From: Paenibacillus sp. EZ-K15
GTDB taxonomy: Bacteria; Bacillota; Bacilli; Paenibacillales; Paenibacillaceae
DNA length: 64,000 bases
Direction: 5' to 3'
NCBI RefSeq assembly: GCF_002573715.1
Contig: NZ_PDHM01000016.1
Coordinates: 723,649-787,648, forward strand
Shown here: piece by piece, positions 18,801 through 26,253 of the stretch
Layout of the letters: the number at the start of each line of letters is the position of its first letter
Numbering within the stretch: the first letter of the stretch is position 1
Made by a program: the position numbers and the translations under genes
Notes under the pieces: generated by a model
Told to the model about the DNA's origin: nothing
Databases searched by the model: none
Seen by the model: the letters and a program-made list of their open reading frames with translations, nothing else

Positions 18801-20165
18801 CACTCCCGGAAATTTCTCGCTCTCCAGACGGAAGTAACCGACATCGCCGACATCATCGTTCAGGTGAATCTGGAACCGGTTCATCTTATAGTAGGACATC
18901 AGCTTGACATAGTCCTGCAAAAACTCGATCGTATAAAACTTGCGGCCCACATCGAGCATAAAGCCCCGATCTGGGTATTTCGGATAATCGCGCGATTGCC
19001 CCTTAGGCATCGCCTTATGATCGGCAGCGTGGCCGAGCAGCTGCAAGATCGTTCTCGTGCCGAACATGACTCCCGTCTGCTCGGACGCAGCAACAGAAGC
19101 ATACTCGCCGATATTCAGCTCATATCCCTCTTTCCCCAATCCCGCTTGCGCGGCATCCAGCATCAAATAGATATCTCCCTCTTGAGGAGAACCAACCTCA
19201 ACTGTCAGTGAGAACTTCGTTAAATCCAATAAGTCCTGCTGCAAAATGTCAGCCGTCCCCCGCAGAGCCGCTTCATCATCTGCGCGAATGACGATTTTGG
19301 ATTTGTCCGACAAGCGGAACTCGCCGGTTGCGCCCAGCCACTCACGCAAAGAAGGAATGACGCGCGGCTCCGGGTTCCGATCGCTCGTCTGCTCGTAGAG
19401 ACCGGGTACGGTGACTAGCGCATTATCCGTTAAGAGATATGTCGGATCGCTGTCGCTCTGGATTTGCAGCAGTAGCTGAACCTGAGTATCGACAAGCGGC
19501 GCATGAATATTGCCCTGCAGGTCGATCACCGGCAAGCTGTCCGTGTTCACCAGCGTCAGCGTATAACCTTCCGGTACAGCGGGCAGATTCAGCAGGGTAT
19601 CCCCTTCGGAGACGACGATGCTGTTTTTCACCGCGTCCATTATTGGCTGCAGTTGCGGTCTGCCTTTGTATACCTCGAATTCCCAGAAGGAGTATCCGTA
19701 ATAAACGCCCTCAATAGGACGTCGCGTCTCCCCTTGAAACTTGACGTATTGCGCCACTGTCGGCTCGAAATCGATCGTATCTTCACCCGGCCCGGACGCG
19801 ACGAGCACGCGGTTGTCCGCGAATACGTTCCGCCAGGATACCGCATCGTCGGATACGAGAATTTGATATTGCTCCGCCGGAGTCTGCCAGTTGATGATTA
19901 CTCTTCCGATTTCTACAGGCTCGCCCAGATCAACGTAAAACCACTGATCGTCCGTTCTTTCCGAAGACCAGCGGCTTGCATTTTCGGTGCCCCCATCGAC
20001 CGCTTTCTCAGGTCCGAAAAAATCCACTTCGTTCGACGACGAATAAGCCGTCTTCCCTAGAGCCATATTCCCTGTTGCGGCATTGGACCTCTCCGAAGGG
20101 GTGGTCACCATTATGAAAGCGGTAACAAATATGACTAAAAAAATAACCCTCTGCCGTAAACCCAC
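15855..20165 (-). CDS. SLH-anchored GH20 beta-N-acetylhexosaminidase
   Basis: About 1436 residues. Order: signal peptide (about 1-30); F5/8C domain (35-165); GH20 N-terminal alpha/beta domain (about 265-380); GH20 catalytic barrel (about 395-700); a LamG-like sandwich (about 730-905); a second F5/8C (910-1040); a helical spacer; an Ig-like domain; a Gly/Asn/Pro-rich linker; three SLH repeats (about 1250-1430). The catalytic Asp-Glu pair is in VHVGTDEYFG (D543, E544), and VPEIDTPGHSGAF and FALWNDV are barrel motifs. The GTDEY form recalls lacto-N-biosidase-like GH20 members rather than simple chitobiases; the product spectrum is inference. The GTG at 20165 follows GGGAGGG; an upstream ATG at 20192 has no ribosome site. 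Confidence 0.9.
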   Translation of the reverse strand: MGLRQRVIFLVIFVTAFIMVTTPSERSNAATGNMALGKTAYSSSNEVDFFGPEKAVDGGTENASRWSSERTDDQWFYVDLGEPVEIGRVIINWQTPAEQYQILVSDDAVSWRNVFADNRVLVASGPGEDTIDFEPTVAQYVKFQGETRRPIEGVYYGYSFWEFEVYKGRPQLQPIMDAVKNSIVVSEGDTLLNLPAVPEGYTLTLVNTDSLPVIDLQGNIHAPLVDTQVQLLLQIQSDSDPTYLLTDNALVTVPGLYEQTSDRNPEPRVIPSLREWLGATGEFRLSDKSKIVIRADDEAALRGTADILQQDLLDLTKFSLTVEVGSPQEGDIYLMLDAAQAGLGKEGYELNIGEYASVAASEQTGVMFGTRTILQLLGHAADHKAMPKGQSRDYPKYPDRGFMLDVGRKFYTIEFLQDYVKLMSYYKMNRFQIHLNDDVGDVGYFRLESEKFPGVTSKDGYYTKQQFRDLQLLGMEYGVNVVPEIDTPGHSGAFIAYDSRLGSNNQLDINRPETLDFIKALFDEYLDGSNPTFVGPDVHVGTDEYFGDDKEAFRRYVDMLLNHINSKGKRARLWGSLSAYDGTTPVSNNATMDIWYEPYGSAQQAVELGYDIINTNTNLLYIVPQLYRSYLNYDFIYNEWEPNDWLETMLPYAHPQVKGGMFALWNDVSVEKGVSMADSHQRILPSMQVLAEKLWRGNRIDRNFASFQADAARYVDPPGVHQSHKLQIDNERHLVLDYTFDEGFADRSGNGFDGNAVNAGTEKGIYGQAVRLNGGASYVETPLRTLGFGWTMSMWIKPDAYNPQGVVLLESPDGQLKYNIGGSGKIAITKENYVSEFNYKLPTDRWTHVNMIGDDTGTSIFINGSEYTATLKDGSKLETFVLPVAKIGSETNAFKGLIDELIVRNTYLDLHGNLALHKQAESSQPESSSYTADKAVDGRGDTRWSSDWVDDTWFMVDLGEVKNIDAVSILWQTAYGSKYRILVSEDKENWTNVVKDNNGEINGKPGRVVTTFQSTPARYVKFEGVSRATMFGYSFEEFEVYGEEYKLGNLRPIIDLLTAIEADKLVEDNYSPEGWAQLQQAIGQTTAAIQTAQLSRPEAEQAYAGLSVARDRLTIEDVMGLIELNVNGSIASNLYLPQKGQLGTRIVWSSSKPDYLNANGQLLKRPSSGSGDMEVVLTATISKGAASAEKTFKIKIKALPGSGGGGWVPTPVTPDPEKGQNGGSNPGGEDPGNGNENGSGNGGESGGSTTVRLNDIASHWAEASIKRAVELGFVAGYTDKTFKPNKTVSRDEFVVMLVKALKLQGANSSLDFADAGSIQTWAKPYIAQALESGLISGYADGTFRPKVSISRAELAAMIVRGLGLKTAEGHELSYADADQIPAWAKPYVAAAQEAGVMNGRGDNRFAPAASATRAEAVTVILNMLDALAELKEQEQN

Positions 20166-20535
20166 GAATATCCCTCCCGTTGTAATTTGCACGAATTACC
20201 ACAAGCAACCCGCATGACCTTCCATGCTATTTGCTGCGGCAACTTCATTATAAGTAGAGGGCAATGAAGCATCGATATACATGTGTTTACATTGCATATA
20301 CAAATGTGGACATTTGGCCTTCTACGGTGAATCAAGGCTATATGGAATATCGAATCCTTCTATAGGTTCCGTCAGTTTGAAATATTCCTTTATATAATTC
20401 GGGTTTAAGACGCATAAAGAAACGCATTCGAGCAGCTTGTTCGATTCCAATTCTGAATCGTCAACGACGATTCAATAATTCGCCTTCAAGCTTCTGACCG
20501 CCTTTCAGCGGAGTATTCGGAGCAGAACAAATTGA

Positions 20536-20580
20536 ACCGCCCTGCCTTCGACAGAGGACAGGGCGGTTGCTTTGCTTTAA
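20536..20580 (+). terminator. Terminator-like hairpin
   Basis: ACCGCCCTG and CAGGGCGGT form a perfect 9-bp stem at 20536-20544 and 20559-20567, followed by a T-rich tail on the plus strand. No plus-strand gene precedes it. It lies upstream of a basic open frame without a start codon (20600-20756, ending TETYREKQK) that I cannot identify. Confidence 0.5.
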
Positions 20581-20755
20581 GGAAACATAATGGTCTGAAC
20601 GGAGCATGCTCGCTTCCGAAAAAGTCGCAACGCCGCCAAAAAATATCTTAGTGTGACCAAATGTGTGGCCACGCCTAAAAAATTTCAAGAAGTGAGGACA
20701 CAAGCCAAAAATGTTACGAACGCAAAAACCGAAACGTACAGAGAGAAACAAAAAT

Positions 20756-20785
20756 AAAAAACCCTTTTTACTTAAGGGTTTATCG
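20756..20785 (-). terminator. Terminator after tRNA fragment
   Basis: AAACCCTT and AAGGGTTT pair around a short loop, and read on the minus strand they are followed by TTTTTTATTTTT. It lies just downstream of the tRNA 3' fragment and is probably the terminator of the original tRNA gene. Confidence 0.7.
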
Positions 20786-20801
20786 GCATTTTGGTGGAGC
20801 C

Positions 20802-20843
20802 TAGGGGGATCGAACCCCTGACCTCATCGCTGCCAGCGATAGA
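20802..20843 (-). pseudogene. tRNA-Ala(GGC) 3' fragment, probable attachment site
   Basis: On the minus strand, the anticodon loop CTGGCAG (anticodon GGC at 20832-20834) is followed by GATGAGGTC, a complete T arm (GGGGTTCGATCCCCC), the acceptor strand AGGCTCC and CCA. The 5' half is absent: the bases upstream do not form a D arm, nor a strand pairing with AGGCTCC. A cut at the anticodon stem is the classic outcome of tyrosine-recombinase integration at a tRNA 3' end, so this is best read as an att scar. Confidence 0.75.
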
Positions 20844-20891
20844 ACTGCTTTCCGATGAGATCCGATTAAAACTGCTGAAGCCTTTCCCTGT

Positions 20892-20990
20892 CTAGGTTTT
20901 CACAGTTATCTTAAAGGTCTTATCAGATGCATTTTGATGGTTGGGGACTAAGTTCGTCCCCAATTCGTCCCCATTAGTTATCCAGCAGCT
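20892..20990 (-). pseudogene. Possible integrase C-terminal tail
   Basis: Directly beside the tRNA fragment, the minus strand reads NGDELGTNLVPNHQNASDKT and then a stop at 20892. Tails of this kind (DELGTN) end many phage and element integrases in Bacillota, and an adjoining frame gives SSDELLDN. The match is short. It is mainly the position next to the truncated tRNA that makes it credible. Confidence 0.4.
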
Positions 20991-21079
20991 CGTCGGACGA
21001 CATAATAAGTCGGATTAGAATTGTGTCTCATGGCATATAGACAGCTTGATATGCACTTCAAATAGTTTTTTCTCCAAAA

Positions 21080-21352
21080 TCAATTAACGGATTGTAAAGT
21101 CAGATGCGACAACTCCTCTGAAAGGGATTCGTATGCCTCTTCAACTTTTACGATCCTCCAACCATGTCTTGCTGCGACCAAAATGGTTTCATCCGAAACA
21201 TTTTCTTTATGCATCGCTACGCCTGCGAAATAGCGCGGTCTGCTTAACGCAACATAAGCCAGTTTTAATGTATCTTTCACAAGCGATTCTTCAATCAATT
21301 CAGATTGGTGAGTAATCCTGCCCGTTACCTTAATGAAATTGCATGGAAACAT
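21080..21352 (-). pseudogene. UvrD-like helicase C-terminal stub
   Basis: 90 codons. The middle reads DTLKLAYVALSRPRYFAGVA, which is the motif VI region (YVALSRP) of UvrD/PcrA-type superfamily 1 helicases such as those in defence or mobile-element loci. Everything upstream, including the Walker box, is missing. The apparent first residues MFPCNFIKVTG are encoded by the left border of the family A repeat at 21318, so the repeat or a rearrangement at it cut the gene. It is probably inactive and belongs with the island scar at 20.8 kb. Confidence 0.65.
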
Positions 21353-21513
21353 AGTTAGACGCTTATCTAATCGGTAATCGGCTCATGTTCTTGTCCTTTA
21401 CGGCAATCGGTACAAGTTCTTGTCCTTGGCTCGGGACAAGAACTTGTACCGATAAAACAAAAAAGCCGCTAAATTAGCGACTTTCTATGGAACTATGTTC
21501 TTGTCCTTCGACA
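21318..21513 (+). repeat. Family A dispersed repeat, copy 2 (full)
   Basis: Complete copy: CTGCCCGTTACCTTAATGA left border, then two direct TTCTTGTCC boxes, an inverted GGACAAGAAC box, the hairpin GCCGCTAAATTAGCGAC, a last box and CGACA. It overlaps the 5' end of the helicase stub. Confidence 0.93.
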
Positions 21514-21703
21514 AATAAGTTTCTCTGTCGTCTCCGTTCAGCCGTGTTACAGTAATTCTATATGATCGCTAAACGCAAGGAGCTGAGAATATGTGACATC
21601 TACAAGGATAAATAAAGCCACATTTAATATATCAACTGGCCATCACGGTATAGATTGTAACCTGCTGCATATCTGTTTTATATTTTAGTGTATGGATAGT
21701 GTA

Positions 21704-22225
21704 TCATTCAACAAGCTGATCCTCAATAAAATGCATTCTCTTAATTACCTTCCCTTCCTTACTTTTGTCATAACTATAGTATTCTTTTTGTGAGTCTACA
21801 TCTGACCAAATTATTGATGTAATCAGATCATGCTTATGATGTTCTATCCGATCTGTATTCATGTAGCTTTCATCGGGCTGCCAGTCTCTTGGAAAATCCT
21901 TGCTTTCCCTATAGAAGTACATATAAAAAATCCGGTTTTTTCCTTCTATTATTTTAATTTCGCCTTCAACTGGATGATCCTTACTGTATTTTTCAACTAA
22001 TTCTTTCAATTGTATTAAATCCTTAGGTGGATTTAGAATCATATAGTGCTTTCTAACAGTCACCATTTCTTCATACTTTTTACCAAAGACCTCTTCTGTA
22101 TTGGCAATTTCGAAAATCTTTGTTTCCCCACTTGATTCCTTATTCATTGTACATCCAATTAAGTATGATGAAATTAAGAATATACCAATAATCAAAACTA
22201 GAATTTTTAAATCAACTTTAATCAC
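21704..22225 (-). CDS. Putative lipoprotein, unknown family
   Basis: 173 residues with an N-terminal hydrophobic segment and lipobox (SSYLIGC, cysteine near residue 25), so it is predicted to be lipid-anchored outside the membrane. The rest is charged and rich in Tyr, His and Glu. I do not recognise a domain. The start is GTG after GAGGGGG. It stands alone between a family A copy and the family C repeat. A monocistronic orphan lipoprotein in a repeat-rich stretch may be accessory DNA. Confidence 0.7.
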   Translation of the reverse strand: MIKVDLKILVLIIGIFLISSYLIGCTMNKESSGETKIFEIANTEEVFGKKYEEMVTVRKHYMILNPPKDLIQLKELVEKYSKDHPVEGEIKIIEGKNRIFYMYFYRESKDFPRDWQPDESYMNTDRIEHHKHDLITSIIWSDVDSQKEYYSYDKSKEGKVIKRMHFIEDQLVE

Positions 22226-22257
22226 AATTCCCCCTCGGTATAACGTCTTATCTATAA

Positions 22258-22404
22258 TGTAGTCTTATTTGTGTCAAATTCCAACAATGTGGTCACTTTT
22301 GTGCATTTTTTCATGACACAACTTTGACTACATAAAAATAAAAAAGCCTGATAAGTCAGGCTTTTCAGCTTCAACAAATGTAGACACTTTTGTGTCATTA
22401 GACA
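22258..22404 (+). repeat. Family C repeat (family A-like architecture)
   Basis: Boxes TTTGTGTCA and CACTTTTGTG in direct order, the inverted TGACACAA, the hairpin AAGCCTGATAAGTCAGGCTT, a last CACTTTTGTGTCA and the terminus TTAGACA. The layout equals family A, but the sequence is different. The last 18 bases recur at 11457-11474 at the break in the phosphatase remnant. Confidence 0.75.
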
Positions 22405-22433
22405 AGCCTTCTAAAAAAGTGTGAAACACCCTA

Positions 22434-22497
22434 CCGTTGATTACAAGGGGGGATTTGTGTCACTTCCGTTGAACATAAGGGGGCTTTTGTGTCAATT
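22434..22497 (+). repeat. Tandem 32-bp direct repeat with TTGTGTCA boxes
   Basis: Two imperfect units, each CCGTTGA..., a G-run and TTTGTGTCA, lie end to end. They share the GTGTCA box with the family C repeat just upstream, so they look like binding sites of the same protein, or a second element end. Confidence 0.65.
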
Positions 22498-22587
22498 TAC
22501 AAGAAATCATGATCCATAAAATAACCCATGCAATCCTATTTCCAGGACTGCATGGGCTTACCCGTGCAAAATAGCTGATTAAAAACG

Positions 22588-23322
22588 TTATTTTTCCACC
22601 GCTGCTTTCAGAATATCGATCTTCTGTTCCTTGGACATATCCCATGTGGTTGAAATGCTGTATTCAAAGCCGCCTTCATGCCAAAAAACGTATTTTGGAT
22701 AGATATGCGCCGGGAAGTCATCCTCAAAGAACCCTTTCTTCATACTTCCCTCTGAGTCCAACGTAAATTTTGAAATGGCCAGCGTGTCTTTCCCATTCGT
22801 ATATTCTAGACGAATGGTTGCCGCCTCTTTCCAGTCTATCTTTTTCGCGTAGATGGGTTTTCCGCTCTCCTTGCCTTCGGCCCTTACTTCATCAAGGAAC
22901 TTTCCTTCGGTTGGACCTTCAATTCTCGCTTTGGAAAACTTATATCCCTCCGGCAAGTTGGCAGGCTGCTTCAGAATGGATCCCTTAAGGGTTGAAGCTT
23001 TATTCAAGTAGTCCTCGTATGTAGTGAATTCATGTATCCCTCCCCAATAGCTAATATCAAATCCGCTATTTAATTTTGGGTACTTATGATACAGGACATA
23101 CATATCACCCGACTCTTGGGTCAACTTCTTCACTCTCTGGATCTCTTGTTCGATAAACTTTTTTTCCTCAGCAGATATAGGCTTGGCTGCTTCGGCTGTT
23201 TTTTTAACAGCGGCTGCTTGGGATTTCTCGTAGGATTGCGCCTTCGCCACGAGGCTTACGGAAGAACCCATTAATAAAATGCTGCTTAGTGTCGCGATTG
23301 CTACTTTCGTTGCTGCTTTCAT
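22588..23322 (-). CDS. Secreted protein, DUF4367-like
   Basis: 244 residues. There is a signal peptide (about 1-29, ending VAKAQS), a Lys/Ala/Glu helical stretch, then a globular part with a short SKARIEG...ATIRLEYTNGKDTLAIS pattern. That pattern resembles DUF4367-type domains found in proteins encoded next to anti-sigma or BlaR-like sensors; the family call is tentative. The ATG follows AGGAGAGGAG. The promoter carries two ACTACAnnTGTAGT palindromes, so a BlaI/MecI-family repressor probably controls it. No such repressor is in this window. Confidence 0.7.
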   Translation of the reverse strand: MKAATKVAIATLSSILLMGSSVSLVAKAQSYEKSQAAAVKKTAEAAKPISAEEKKFIEQEIQRVKKLTQESGDMYVLYHKYPKLNSGFDISYWGGIHEFTTYEDYLNKASTLKGSILKQPANLPEGYKFSKARIEGPTEGKFLDEVRAEGKESGKPIYAKKIDWKEAATIRLEYTNGKDTLAISKFTLDSEGSMKKGFFEDDFPAHIYPKYVFWHEGGFEYSISTTWDMSKEQKIDILKAAVEK

Positions 23323-23365
23323 TTGGTAATGCTCCTCTCCTATAATTTAATTTTTATTTTTAAAA

Positions 23366-23417
23366 ACTACAGTTGTAGTTGTAAATCAATACTACAACTG
23401 TAGTTTAATAATGTCAA
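23366..23417 (-). promoter_or_regulatory. Promoter with two BlaI/MecI-type operators
   Basis: Minus-strand -35 TTGACA (23412-23417), a 17-base spacer and -10 TAGTAT (23389-23394). Two perfect palindromes with TACAnnTGTA cores overlap it: ACTACAGTTGTAGT read on the minus strand at 23391-23404, inside the spacer and -10, and ACTACAACTGTAGT at 23366-23379, just downstream. TACAnnTGTA is the core recognised by BlaI, MecI and CopY repressors. It drives the gene at 22588-23322. Confidence 0.8.
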
Positions 23418-23453
23418 TACGGTTTGTGCAGAAATTTTTTAGTTTCGTTGAAT

Positions 23454-23511
23454 ACAAAAAAAGCCGCTAATATAGCGACTTATTATGGGACCATGTTCTT
23501 GTCCCTCAACC
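23454..23511 (+). repeat. Family A repeat, right end only (copy 3)
   Basis: AAAAAAAGCCGCTAA, the hairpin partner and GGGACCATGTTCTTGTCC are present. The terminal CGACA is mutated to CAACC, and the left boxes are missing. Confidence 0.8.
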
Positions 23512-23679
23512 AGTTAGTTATGCGTAATTAAATTGATTAAATCCCTATCTCATTCTTGCCACCGGACTACCGGAATTTATCAAGAGTTCAATTAGGATGC
23601 GACTTTTTCATTCTTTCGATCTTCTTAATGTGGTTTGATATAAGCATTAAAGAATATTCGATAAACTTTGGATCGTTGC

Positions 23680-23973
23680 TTAATAATGACGGATATTTTT
23701 TTCCATATGAAGTTTAATGATATTAATTTCTTCCCTAGATGGAATTACCGGCGCTCTAGGTATTGGCAATGCTTCTAACTTTTCTCCTAATAACCTTACA
23801 TGTCTAAACATTCGCCTATTCATATACTCGAAATCAATTCTCATTTCAGGTGACAGCAATGCTACGCTAACATCATATACTCCCTTAGAGTTAAAGGAAA
23901 TCCTCTCAAAATATATATGGATTAACTTGTACTGCTTCCGTTTTTTTGACTGATAGACTATTTGGACTTCCAA
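23680..23973 (-). CDS. Hypothetical protein
   Basis: 97 codons starting with TTG without a convincing ribosome site, so it may be a 3' fragment. The sequence is basic and mixed (NSKGVYDVSVALLSPEMRID, then LPIPRAPVIPSREEINIIKL). I do not recognise the family. No neighbour suggests a role; it lies between repeat remnants. Confidence 0.4.
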   Translation of the reverse strand: MEVQIVYQSKKRKQYKLIHIYFERISFNSKGVYDVSVALLSPEMRIDFEYMNRRMFRHVRLLGEKLEALPIPRAPVIPSREEINIIKLHMEKNIRHY

Positions 23974-24059
23974 AACACTCTTTACTGAGAGTAATTCCCC
24001 CGTTAAATTCCCTCTTTTTTCATTATTACTTCAACTTATCCGCCTGTTACCTCGATGAA

Positions 24060-24126
24060 AAATTGCCAACGATTTCTGTGGCCAGCTGCCGTCTTGTCTT
24101 TATTCAACTAACGTGTTCCGTTAGCT
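24060..24126 (+). repeat. Family B hairpin repeat
   Basis: A short GCCA...TGGC stem is followed by TTTATTCAACTAACG, four bases and CGTTAG. Part of a scattered group that shares the CTAACG-n-CGTTAG inverted repeat. Confidence 0.6.
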
Positions 24127-24133
24127 GAATATC

Positions 24134-24531
24134 TTATCGCCTTTGAACCGCTATTACCCCCAATACTTTCCCTTCAATATTGTCTATCGATATTGGCCCA
24201 AAGAATCTGCTATCATTACTGCGAAACCAATCATCACCTACAATATAAACGCTGTCTCAGGGATCTCAATTTCCTTCATAGTTAATTCTTCAAAATAATT
24301 CACTATATTTTCGATGTTTTTTCGGATGTGATCTTTTAAATCAATATTCTCTAAAGATTGTTTCAGACTATCAATATCACTACCTAGTCGATGTGCTCTT
24401 CCATAAAAGGTATCAAGCAATTTCCCATTAATATAGATTTGTCCTTTTTCAATTTTTACTTTTTCTCCAGGAAGCCCGAATTGTTTTTTATGAAAAGTTG
24501 GATAGTATCGTTTTATTCCTAGGTACTGTAC
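24134..24531 (-). pseudogene. Signal peptidase I-like (S26) remnant
   Basis: No start codon and at least one frameshift. From about 24500 the minus strand reads GLPGEKVKIEKGQIYINGK, then a helical insert, then IEIPETAFIL and a stop at 24238. The next frame continues VGDDWFRSNDSRFFGPISID and GKVLGVIAVQRR to a stop at 24134. GLPGE...YINGK and GDN/GDD-x-SxDSRxFGP are signal peptidase I boxes. The N-terminal membrane anchor and catalytic serine box are missing, so it is inactive. It overlaps the end of the NIPSNAP gene in another frame. Confidence 0.75.
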
Positions 24532-24850
24532 TCAATAAAAAGTCTTCTTTTGGTGCTTCCTTTAAGAGGTTTTCTCCGCGTATTCTTAGTTCCTCATGTT
24601 GATTCCGTACGCGTTTAACATGCTCTTCATCACCTTTAACCTGGTTTTCTATATTTTGATATTCCTCGAGACTCTTATATTCCCAAATCGCAAAGACTTC
24701 AATAACACCTTCGATTTCTTCCGTCATCCACCGACCAACTAAACTTGCCCCATATTTGAGTTGTGTAGGTAAAAGATATTCATTAAATAAATGATTAAAT
24801 TCATCTATTCTTTTTGAATCAATTTTGTATGACTTTCTTCGATATATCAT
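24488..24850 (-). CDS. NIPSNAP family protein
   Basis: 120 residues of the NIPSNAP ferredoxin-like fold: MIYRRKSYKI at the start, FNEYLLPTQLKYGASLVGRW, IEVFAIWEYKSLEEYQNIEN and a C-terminal helix. Such proteins are small dimeric alpha/beta barrels of unclear role. The ATG follows AAGGGGAAG. The last codons overlap the frame of the decayed signal peptidase, so the tail (VPRNKTILSNFS) may have been altered by a rearrangement there. Confidence 0.8.
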   Translation of the reverse strand: MIYRRKSYKIDSKRIDEFNHLFNEYLLPTQLKYGASLVGRWMTEEIEGVIEVFAIWEYKSLEEYQNIENQVKGDEEHVKRVRNQHEELRIRGENLLKEAPKEDFLLSTVPRNKTILSNFS

Positions 24851-24956
24851 TTCTTTATCTTCCCCTTTGCTCGAAATGTAACAAAATATTTATTCTGCAT
24901 TGAACTATATATCCCTGTTAAAACAATCCTGGGACTTACAACATTGTTAAGCTAAA

Positions 24957-25060
24957 CTGCCCGTTAGCTTAATGAAATTGCATGGGAAAATAGTTAGATA
25001 CTCATCTAATCGGGAATCGGCTCATGTTCTTGTCCTTTTCGGCAATAGTACAATGTTCTT
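24957..25060 (+). repeat. Family A repeat, left part only (copy 4)
   Basis: CTGCCCGTTAGCTTAATGA, then TTAGATACTCATCTAATCGG and two degenerate TTCTTGTCC / TTCTTCTCA boxes. The right half is lost, and an unrelated 100 bases separate it from the next gene. Confidence 0.85.
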
Positions 25061-25163
25061 CTCACTCTCTACCGGAAAGACAGGCCGTAAGTACGGCCCT
25101 GTAAGTGCTTCAACACTTCCCGAAATCACTCTTCACGATATATCACACGGCTTGCAGCAGTGA

Positions 25164-26090
25164 CTATGATTGAATTAGCCAATCTGTCTCTAACGCATTC
25201 CAGTTTGGCGTAGGCACATCCGACCTTGCCCTCCATTCGGCAAAGTCCTCATTCAAGGCTGTGAGCTCAACTGCTGTCCCATCAATCAACCCGCTAACCG
25301 GAAGCATGAAGAAAATCTTCAACGCCCAGCGGATTAAGTTTGGATAGCCGGTAATCCAAGACGCCTGCTTCGCAGGGGTTAACGGGTACCCCAATGATTC
25401 AAGTACACGGAAGCCCTCTCCCATCGCCGCCACTAACTGACGCATTCGCCTGTCGTCACGGACAACCTGTTTCATCTGGAAGCTATGGAACAGAATGACC
25501 ATGTTCATGGGCACGACCAGCACCATGTGGTTTTTCAGCCAGGCATCGATCTGATCATGGTAACTGAGCTTGTACTTGGTTGGCATGAATGCTTGCTCCA
25601 GCAGGGAGCGAAACGGAACGGGACCGTCCAGACCCCCGATGACCATCTCCCCATGGCCGCCACGAATGCAAATGACTCGTCCGTCGGTACGTGTACCTGC
25701 GGTAGCTTGGAATCCAAAAGCGACCTGTTTAGGCGACTGTCCATGTTTACTCAAATGGTCCTGCATGGCGTAGGTATTCATATTGTTGCCGACCAATACG
25801 ATATGACGGCTAACGTTTTCTGCGAGGATCGGTAGCACAGCCCCGAAATCCGAATATTTCATCATGACGAAGATCAAGTCATACGCGTCACCTGACTCTA
25901 GTCTACGAATTACACGAACCCGATCAACAGTTGTCTTGCGCTGAAGGTAATGCCGAATGACCAGTCCCTCCTTTTCCAGTTCCTCCGCTCGCTTTCCTCT
26001 TGCCAACACAGTCACGTCATGACCGCCCTTTACTAGGACATGTGCCAGATAGCTTCCCTGCACACCTGCACCGTACACAAGTATATTCAA
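25164..26090 (-). CDS. Ketopantoate reductase-like oxidoreductase (ApbA/PanE)
   Basis: 308 residues. The N-terminal NADP-binding motif is ILVYGAGVQGSYLAH, with LIFVMMKYSD and VLVGNNMN; the C-terminal helical domain has AWLKNHMVLVVPMNM. These fit the ApbA/PanE fold. Because it is paired with a TetR gene and not with pantothenate genes, it is more likely a general ketone or aldehyde reductase than PanE itself (inference). The start is TTG at 26090, six bases after AGGAGGG. A divergent TetR gene begins at 26254, and the region between, with a TTGTTGAATATATAACA-type imperfect palindrome, is the probable operator. Confidence 0.85.
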   Translation of the reverse strand: MNILVYGAGVQGSYLAHVLVKGGHDVTVLARGKRAEELEKEGLVIRHYLQRKTTVDRVRVIRRLESGDAYDLIFVMMKYSDFGAVLPILAENVSRHIVLVGNNMNTYAMQDHLSKHGQSPKQVAFGFQATAGTRTDGRVICIRGGHGEMVIGGLDGPVPFRSLLEQAFMPTKYKLSYHDQIDAWLKNHMVLVVPMNMVILFHSFQMKQVVRDDRRMRQLVAAMGEGFRVLESLGYPLTPAKQASWITGYPNLIRWALKIFFMLPVSGLIDGTAVELTALNEDFAEWRARSDVPTPNWNALETDWLIQS

Positions 26091-26253
26091 TATTATCCCT
26101 CCTTTTATAATTAACAGTTGTTGAATATATAACACCTGTGTATTACAATCAAGATATCATTGGAACGGATGCAGGTGCAATGGCTAATTGCTTTCGTTTC
26201 TGTTGAGAAATGAACAACGAATGCTGGATGTGTTCAGGAAAGAGAGGAAAACC

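Noticed and set aside
20461..20751. 96-codon minus-strand open frame
   Set aside because: It spans a terminator-like hairpin, has no ribosome site and shows no domain.
20802..20890. Complete tRNA gene
   Set aside because: Only the anticodon arm, T arm and acceptor 3' strand are present; the upstream 27 bases cannot form the D arm or pair with the acceptor.
25164..26090. Pantothenate biosynthesis panE
   Set aside because: The fold matches, but the divergent TetR partner, a second paralogue and the lack of panB/C/D argue against the housekeeping role.
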